Positions 7,511-13,143 of a stretch of DNA of 13,143 nucleotides are shown piece by piece; the stretch's first letter is position 1; each line of letters starts with the position of its first letter. Under the pieces are notes generated by a model that saw only the letters and a list, made by a program, of their open reading frames with translations, was not told the DNA's origin and ran no database searches. This stretch comes from Flavimaricola sp. Its GTDB lineage: Bacteria > Pseudomonadota > Alphaproteobacteria > Rhodobacterales > Rhodobacteraceae. The stretch is from NCBI GenBank assembly GCA_023300365.1, contig JALZWD010000103.1, forward strand, positions 1 through 13,143, in the 5' to 3' direction. The position numbers were made by a program, and so were the translations under genes.

Positions 7511-8874
7511 CAGCGCAGGTCGATCATTCCGGCGGACGCACCCTTATCCAACGTGCGATGCGCTCTTCTGCCATTACCGTGATGGGGTTTGCCGGATCGC
7601 AGATCATCCGACTTGCCTCCAACCTCCTCCTTACCCGGCTGTTGTTCCCCGAGGCCTTTGGCGTCATGGCGATGGTGTCGGTGTTTTTGATGGGTCTTGC
7701 GATGTTTTCAGACGTCGGTGTGGGGCCGGCGATCATGCAATCCAAACGCGGCGATGATGATGATTTCCTCAACACCGCGTGGACGATCCAGATTATTCGC
7801 GGGTTTCTGCTCTATTCGGTGGCGGTGATATTATGTTGGCCGGTGTCGCAATTCTATGGCGAACCTGCGTTGCTCTATTTCCTACCAGTAGCCGCACTAA
7901 CCCTTATTATTCAGGGGTTTAACCCAACTCGATTAGAAAGCGCAAATCGCCATCTTTTGGCGGGCCGGGTGACGGTGATTGATATCGCGACACAGCTGGT
8001 GGGGATCATCACCGCCGTTGTTTTGGCATGGATATTCCAATCGGTCTGGGCGTTGGTAATCTCGGGGCTGTTGTCGATGTTGGCACAGCTCTACTTCCTC
8101 AATCGCTTCCTTCCTGGCCCCTCAAACAAGCTGCGCTGGGAAAAGCCAGCGGCGCAAGAGCTGATCAATTTTGGCAAATGGGTGTTCTTGTCAACGATCT
8201 GTGGCTTTGCCATTTCGCAGGCCGACAAAATCATCATTGGCCGCTTTCTCACCACCTATGATTTCGGCATCTACAACATCGGCTTTTTCCTTGCCTCTTT
8301 CCCAATGATGCTCGGCGGCGTGGTCACGCACCGTGTGGTGATCCCGATTTACCGCGAAAGCCCCCCAAACGAGAGCCGCGCCAACTTTTTGCACCTGCGC
8401 AAAATGCGCACCTTTGCTACCGCCACCTTGATGTTTTTGGCGGCGATTTTGGTCGTGTCGGGCGTTTGGTTGGTTGAGTTAATGTATGATGACCGCTACT
8501 TGCCCGCGGGCGGCGTGGTGGTGTTGATTGCCTTGATGCAAATCCCCGCAATCATCGCAATCACCTATGACCAAGCGGCCTTGGCCGCGGGCGATTCCCG
8601 AAGCTTTTTCGTCCTCGCCGCGACCCGCGCCGTCTTTGTGATTGCGGGCCTGATCATTGGCTTGGGAATGTTTGGTCTTCCCGGCGCTTTGATCGGTCAG
8701 GGCATCGCATTGGTTGCGGCCTATCCGGTGGTTGTTTGGCTGGCCTCAAAACAGGGGGCGTGGGATCCGGTGCATGATTTGGGCTTTGCGGTTCTTGGCA
8801 TCGGTCTTGGCCTTCTTGCGTTCTGGTTGCACAGTGACGCTTTGGCCGCATTGTCACAGTTTTCCGCCGCATAA
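7507..8874 (+). CDS. Wzx/WzxC-like polysaccharide flippase (MOP superfamily)
   Basis: This 455-residue polytopic membrane protein, with about 12 or more hydrophobic segments, resembles the oligosaccharide flippases of the MOP superfamily (WzxC/Polysacc_synt group). It would move undecaprenyl-linked repeat units from the cytoplasmic to the periplasmic face of the inner membrane. Family features include an amphipathic N-terminus leading into an S-Q-I-I-R-L-x-S-N-L-L-L-T-R-L segment, F-G-V-M-A-M near residue 50, and charged residues inside the membrane region such as A-D-K-I-I-I-G-R (about 239-246). ATG 7507 gives the typical ATGA overlap with the GT2 gene and has GGAG at 7494-7497 upstream. An ATG at 7492 is in frame and would add five residues. 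Coupling to a glycosyltransferase, in a locus that also holds a Wzy-like protein, supports the Wzx assignment. The substrate is unknown. Confidence 0.9.
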   Translation: MTAQVDHSGGRTLIQRAMRSSAITVMGFAGSQIIRLASNLLLTRLLFPEAFGVMAMVSVFLMGLAMFSDVGVGPAIMQSKRGDDDDFLNTAWTIQIIRGFLLYSVAVILCWPVSQFYGEPALLYFLPVAALTLIIQGFNPTRLESANRHLLAGRVTVIDIATQLVGIITAVVLAWIFQSVWALVISGLLSMLAQLYFLNRFLPGPSNKLRWEKPAAQELINFGKWVFLSTICGFAISQADKIIIGRFLTTYDFGIYNIGFFLASFPMMLGGVVTHRVVIPIYRESPPNESRANFLHLRKMRTFATATLMFLAAILVVSGVWLVELMYDDRYLPAGGVVVLIALMQIPAIIAITYDQAALAAGDSRSFFVLAATRAVFVIAGLIIGLGMFGLPGALIGQGIALVAAYPVVVWLASKQGAWDPVHDLGFAVLGIGLGLLAFWLHSDALAALSQFSAA

Positions 8875-8905
8875 ACGTCGCCCAACGCCCAATTTCCAAC
8901 GTATT

Positions 8906-8934
8906 TTTGCATGATAGTCGATAAAGGGTAATAT
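8906..8934 (+). promoter_or_regulatory. Weak sigma-70-like promoter candidate before the polyketide synthase
   Basis: TTTGCA (8906-8911) and TAATAT (8929-8934) are spaced by 17 nt and each matches the consensus at four of six positions. They lie in the 83-bp gap between the flippase and the polyketide synthase. A small inverted repeat, TAAAG (8922-8926) and CTTTA (8940-8944), overlaps the -10 region and could be an operator or chance. No terminator-like hairpin with a T-run is visible after the flippase, so read-through transcription is also possible. Confidence 0.35.
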
Positions 8935-8957
8935 CGGCACTTTAGGCAGAATCGTTT

Positions 8958-11900
8958 ATGTCAGGGCAACAATCATCATTGCTACCGCGCGATACGGATA
9001 TCGCGATCGTGGGCATGGCTGCGCATTTGCCAGGCGCGGCCTCGATTGATGCCTATTGGACCAATCTGCGCAATGGCACCTGCTCAATCGCCGCCCTATC
9101 CTCGGCCGATTTGCGCGCCGCAGGCGAGGCCCCGCATATGATGGGCCGCCCCGACTATGTGCCCTTTGCCGCCAAGCTTGATAACTTTGATCACTTCGAC
9201 GCCGAATTCTTTGGGTTTTCCCCCAAAGAGGCCGCGATCATGGACCCCCAACACCGCCAATTCCTCGAGACCGCTTGGGAGGCCATGGAAAACGCCGCCC
9301 ATGTACCCGAGAATTTCGATGGGCCCATCGGTGTTTTCGCAGGCTGCGGCATGGGCAGCTATTTCTATTTCAACCTCATGTCCAACCCCGATCTGGTTGA
9401 CCAAACCGGAACGTTTTTGTTGCGCCACACCGGCAACGACAAAGATTTTCTCTCCACCCGCCTAAGCCATATTTTTGACCTCACCGGCCCGTCTCTCAAT
9501 ATCCAAACCGCGTGCTCGACATCGCTTGTCGCCACCCATCAGGGCTGTCAGGCTTTGCTCAATGGCGAATGCGACATGGCGCTTGCAGGCGGCGTGACAA
9601 TCGAATTGCCGCATGCACGCGGCTATGTTTTCAAAGAGGGTGAAATCCTTTCGCCTGACGGGCAATGCCACGCCTTTGATCACCGCGCCGAGGGCACTGT
9701 TTTTGGCTCGGGCGTCGGGGTTATTGCCTTGCGGCGTCTGTCGGATGCGATGGCCGACGGAGATCACATTTGGGCGGTGATAAAAGGCTCAGCCGTCAAC
9801 AACGATGGATCGGCCAAGGCCGGATATTTGGCCCCTTCGGTAGAAGGACAGGCCGCCGCAATTGCCGAGGCCCAAGCCATCGCAGGCGTCTCTGCCGAGA
9901 CCGTTGATTATATCGAATGCCACGGCACCGGCACCTATCTTGGCGATCCCATCGAGGTCGCAGCCCTCACTGAGGCATTTCGCAAGACCACCGACGCCAC
10001 AGATTTTTGCCGCATCGGGTCGGTCAAAACCAACATCGGCCACCTTGATACCGCAGCTGGTATCGCGGGCCTGATCAAAGCATCGTTGTCGGTGCACCAC
10101 CGTGAAATCCCGCCCTCTTTGGGGTTTGAAAAACCAAACCCAGCGATTGCTTTCGACGGCTCGCCCTTTTCGGTCAACGATACCCTTACCGCGTGGCCCG
10201 CGCGGGACCATCCGCCGCGTGCGGGCGTCAATTCGCTTGGCGTGGGCGGTACCAATGCCCATGTGGTCATTGAGGCCGCGCCTGAGCGTTTGGCCTCTGA
10301 TGCCAGCGATTGGCCGTTTCAGGTGTTTGCCGTTTCTGGCCGCTCCAAAGCGGCGCTTGATCAAAACACGCAAAACCTGACCGACTGGTTGGCCGACAAC
10401 ACCGATCAACCCTTGGCCGATATCGCATGGACCCTAAAAGAGGGCCGCCGCGCCTTTGAACGCCGCCGTGTTGTTGTGGCCCAAAGCCATGCAGAGGCCG
10501 CACAATTGCTAACGCAAAACGACCCCCGCCGCGTGTTTACCCACACGGTTGTTGATGACGCCCCCAAGCCGGTATTCATGTTCCCCGGCGGCGGTGCCCA
10601 ATACGCTGGCATGGCGCGGGATTTATACGAAACCGAACCCGTTTTTGCCGAATGGATGGACGCAGGCCTCGATATTCTTCAGCCCAAGTTGGACTATGAC
10701 ATCCGCGCGCTTTGGTTGGCCCAAGAGGACGCCAAAGCCGCCGCAGATGAGCGGCTCAAGACCCCATCGGTGCAATTGCCGCTGATCATGATCACCGAAT
10801 ATGCGCTCGCGCAGCTTTGGATGGCATGGGGGGTGGAGCCTGACGCATTGATTGGCCATTCGATGGGCGAAAACACCGCCGCATGCCTTGCGGGTGTGAT
10901 GTCGTTTGAGGATTGCATCGGCCTCGTGCATTTGCGCGGCACATTGTTTGATACGGTGCCCAAGGGCGGCATGTTGTCCGTCGCACTTTCCGCTGATGCT
11001 TTGCGTCCCTATTTGGGCCAAGACCTTGATCTTGCTGGAATTAACGCGCCAACACTCAGTGTCGCCACTGGCCCAAAGGCCGCGTTGGACGCGCTCGAAG
11101 CCACGCTCAAGGCCGCCGATATCGACTGCCAACCGATCGCCATCAACATCGCAGCCCACAGCCGAATGCTTGCGCCGATTTTGGGCGCCTTTGGCGATTA
11201 TTTGCATTCCATCCCTCTACATCCGCCGCAGTTGCCGATTATTTCAAACAAAACCGGCGCGGTATTGACGGACGAACAGGCGACCGACCCCGACTACTGG
11301 GTCGCGCATCTGCGCAGCACCGTTGATTTTGTCGGCGGGCTCAATACGCTCTGCGCCGATCCTGCGCGAATTTATATCGAGGTTGGTCCGGGCAAGGCGC
11401 TGTCCTCGCTTGCCGGACAACACGGGAAAATCACCCCAAATCAGGTAATATCGTCGCTGCGCCACCCTGATGATGATATCGCGGATGATAAATATTTCAT
11501 GGCCATGCTTGGCCGTGTTTGGGCGATGGGCGGCCATTTTGATTGGGAACAAATCTGGGGCGAGGCCAATCGCAATCGCCTCGTGATGCCCAGCTATGCC
11601 TTCCAACGCAGCCCCTATTTCATCCAAGCACAAACCCCCAAGGCCGAGACCGCCGAGCAATGGTTGATGCGCACCGCCGATCCTGACGATTGGTCTTACA
11701 GACCCCGCTGGAAGCCAAGCTATGCCGATTGCGATGTGGATGTGATGGGCGATTTGGCCGATCTGCCGCCGCAGACATGGCTGATTTTTGAGGACGACAC
11801 AGGGCTTTGTGCCGAGATTTCCCGCAAACTAAGCGATGCGGGGCATTCGGTCACAACTGTGCGCCAAGGCGATGCTTTTGCCCGCATCGACGAAACCTCG

Positions 11901-13143
11901 TGCCTGTTGGCCCCCGAACGGGGGCGCGACGGATATGATGCCTTGGTGGCCGATTTGGCCGCGCGGGGCACGTTGCCGACGCGGGTGGTGCATGGATGGC
12001 TGGTGACGGGCGACGAAGACCATCGCCCGGGCTCAAGCTTTTTCCACCGCACCCAAGAGCACGGGTTTTGGTCGTTGCTTTATCTGATGCAGGCGCTGGG
12101 CGATGAGGGCGCGGACGGCGATCTGCATCTCACTGTTCTGACATCTGACGCCATGCAAACCGCGAACGAAGATCTGCGCTACCCTGACAAAGCCACCGTC
12201 ATGGGCCCCGCCCGCGTGATCCCGCGCGAATTCCCCGGCGTGACCTGCGCGGTGCTCGATTTGCCAATGCCATTGACCAAAAAGCGCAAGTTAGACCCCG
12301 CCTTGGGGCACCGCGTCCTCGAAGACGTGTTGGCCGATCCGGGCAATACCGTCGCCGCCCTGCGCGGCGAGCGGCGCCTTGAGCTTGGCTTTCGTCACGC
12401 GCGCTTGTCGTCCAAACCTCTGACAATGGCGAAAGACGGCGTTGTGCTGATCACGGGCGGCTATGGCGGCATTGGATTGACCGTGGCCGAGGCGTTGATC
12501 CGCGAACACGGTGCCAATATTGCCCTGATATCGCGCGGTGCCTTGCCGCCGCGTGCCGATTGGAAATACGAACTTGGCCGCCTTGCCCCCTCCGACCGTA
12601 TGGCCCGACGTATTGTTGCGGTTCAACAGTTGGAAAAGGCCGGCGGACGGGTTTTGACGCTTGCCGCAGATGTCAGCAACCTTGAGGAAATGCGCGAAGC
12701 CAAAGCCCGCATCGAGGCCGAGCTTGGCCCCATCACAGGCGTTGTGCATGCCGCTGGTGTGATCGATGACGCGCCGATGTTGTCCAAGCAATTCATGGCA
12801 ATCGAAGACGTCTTTACCCCCAAAATTCACGGCACAATGGTGCTCGATACTTTGTTCCCAGACGGCAGCATCGATTGGATGGCGCTGTTTTCCTCAACCT
12901 CCACCGTCACCGCACCCGGCGGACAGGTCGACTATGTCGCCGCCAATGAATACCTAAACGCTTTTGCCAAATCCCGCGCGGGGGGCGAAACTCACGTCAC
13001 CGCGATCAATTGGGGCCTTTGGTCAGGTGTCGGCATGGCCGCGGACGCAATGCAGGCCCGTACCGTTTCACCCGATGCGCCCGTGGCGCCCCTTAATATG
13101 CCGATGCTAGACGAGGCCACCTTCGACGCCGACCGCTACCTAG
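8958..13143 (+). CDS. Type I polyketide synthase, KS-AT-KR, 3'-partial
   Basis: The visible 1395 residues form a modular or iterative type I polyketide synthase (or FAS-like enzyme) that extends an acyl thioester with a CoA-derived unit and reduces the beta-keto group. The ketosynthase (about 14-435) has the full Cys-His-His triad: C186 in T-A-C-S-T-S-L, H322 in C-H-G-T-G-T and H362 in N-I-G-H-L. The acyltransferase (about 538-870) has S635 in G-H-S-M-G-E and H734 in A-A-H-S, and ends near P-S-Y-A-F-Q-R at 878-884. Residues of about 912-1150 look like the structural half of a ketoreductase, not a dehydratase. The catalytic half has T-G-G-Y-G-G-I-G (1166-1173), K1289, S1313, Y1326 and N1330, plus I-D-D at 1269-1271, typical of B-type ketoreductases. 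A stop at 8943-8945 in the same frame makes ATG 8958 the first possible ATG start; the ribosome binding site (AGG, 8944-8946) is weak. The acyl carrier protein must lie beyond the window or in another protein. The product is unknown. Confidence 0.93.
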   Translation, partial: MSGQQSSLLPRDTDIAIVGMAAHLPGAASIDAYWTNLRNGTCSIAALSSADLRAAGEAPHMMGRPDYVPFAAKLDNFDHFDAEFFGFSPKEAAIMDPQHRQFLETAWEAMENAAHVPENFDGPIGVFAGCGMGSYFYFNLMSNPDLVDQTGTFLLRHTGNDKDFLSTRLSHIFDLTGPSLNIQTACSTSLVATHQGCQALLNGECDMALAGGVTIELPHARGYVFKEGEILSPDGQCHAFDHRAEGTVFGSGVGVIALRRLSDAMADGDHIWAVIKGSAVNNDGSAKAGYLAPSVEGQAAAIAEAQAIAGVSAETVDYIECHGTGTYLGDPIEVAALTEAFRKTTDATDFCRIGSVKTNIGHLDTAAGIAGLIKASLSVHHREIPPSLGFEKPNPAIAFDGSPFSVNDTLTAWPARDHPPRAGVNSLGVGGTNAHVVIEAAPERLASDASDWPFQVFAVSGRSKAALDQNTQNLTDWLADNTDQPLADIAWTLKEGRRAFERRRVVVAQSHAEAAQLLTQNDPRRVFTHTVVDDAPKPVFMFPGGGAQYAGMARDLYETEPVFAEWMDAGLDILQPKLDYDIRALWLAQEDAKAAADERLKTPSVQLPLIMITEYALAQLWMAWGVEPDALIGHSMGENTAACLAGVMSFEDCIGLVHLRGTLFDTVPKGGMLSVALSADALRPYLGQDLDLAGINAPTLSVATGPKAALDALEATLKAADIDCQPIAINIAAHSRMLAPILGAFGDYLHSIPLHPPQLPIISNKTGAVLTDEQATDPDYWVAHLRSTVDFVGGLNTLCADPARIYIEVGPGKALSSLAGQHGKITPNQVISSLRHPDDDIADDKYFMAMLGRVWAMGGHFDWEQIWGEANRNRLVMPSYAFQRSPYFIQAQTPKAETAEQWLMRTADPDDWSYRPRWKPSYADCDVDVMGDLADLPPQTWLIFEDDTGLCAEISRKLSDAGHSVTTVRQGDAFARIDETSCLLAPERGRDGYDALVADLAARGTLPTRVVHGWLVTGDEDHRPGSSFFHRTQEHGFWSLLYLMQALGDEGADGDLHLTVLTSDAMQTANEDLRYPDKATVMGPARVIPREFPGVTCAVLDLPMPLTKKRKLDPALGHRVLEDVLADPGNTVAALRGERRLELGFRHARLSSKPLTMAKDGVVLITGGYGGIGLTVAEALIREHGANIALISRGALPPRADWKYELGRLAPSDRMARRIVAVQQLEKAGGRVLTLAADVSNLEEMREAKARIEAELGPITGVVHAAGVIDDAPMLSKQFMAIEDVFTPKIHGTMVLDTLFPDGSIDWMALFSSTSTVTAPGGQVDYVAANEYLNAFAKSRAGGETHVTAINWGLWSGVGMAADAMQARTVSPDAPVAPLNMPMLDEATFDADRYL

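Noticed and set aside
8875..8957. Intrinsic terminator after the flippase
   Set aside because: Only a 5-bp inverted repeat (TAAAG/CTTTA) with a 13-nt loop is present, with no GC-rich stem and no T-tract after it.
9789..10409. Minus-strand open frame (206 codons) opposite the ketosynthase, and similar ones to 12830
   Set aside because: They are shadows of the polyketide synthase, whose active-site motifs are all in the plus frame. None has a family signature.

Overview
The window is part of a cell-surface or secreted polysaccharide locus from a Gram-negative bacterium. It is moderately GC-rich and densely coding. Protein style (RTX-like C-terminal end, Wzy/Wzx membrane proteins, compact overlapping operons) suggests an alphaproteobacterium, most likely of the Rhodobacteraceae/Roseobacter type. 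That placement is inference by resemblance; no rRNA or marker gene is present.

Layout. (1) Bases 3-5438, plus strand: a three-gene operon-like run. It holds a Wzy/O-antigen-ligase-like membrane protein cut at its 5' end, a GT4 glycosyltransferase overlapping it by ATGA, and a large secreted protein joining an SGNH-hydrolase-like domain, a putative clan GH-A-like glycoside hydrolase and a short RTX-like calcium-binding tail. (2) Bases 5411-6613, minus strand: a second GT4 glycosyltransferase whose 3' end overlaps the secreted enzyme by 28 bp. (3) Bases 6614-6688: a 75-bp divergent control region with a TATATAT tract and an 11-bp imperfect direct repeat. (4) Bases 6689-8874, plus strand: a GT2 glycosyltransferase overlapping a Wzx/WzxC-like flippase by ATGA. 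(5) Bases 8875-8957: a short spacer with a weak promoter candidate. (6) Base 8958 to the end: a type I polyketide synthase reading KS-AT-KR, with its catalytic residues visible, running off the window.

How they fit. Three glycosyltransferases, a flippase and a polymerase/ligase-like protein are the parts of Wzx/Wzy-dependent polysaccharide assembly: sugars are added to a lipid-linked unit in the cytoplasm, the unit is flipped across the inner membrane and joined in the periplasm. The exported SGNH-GH-RTX protein is placed to deacylate, cut or remodel the polymer. The polyketide synthase is the surprising member. It may make an acyl chain for a lipid anchor or polymer decoration, as proposed for the FAS/PKS-like RkpA (Sinorhizobium K-antigen) and WcbR (Burkholderia capsule), or it may begin a separate pathway. 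The initiating sugar-phosphate transferase and export genes are not in the window. No RNA genes, insertion sequences, CRISPR arrays or convincing intrinsic terminators were seen, and the only gene-free stretches are under 100 bp.
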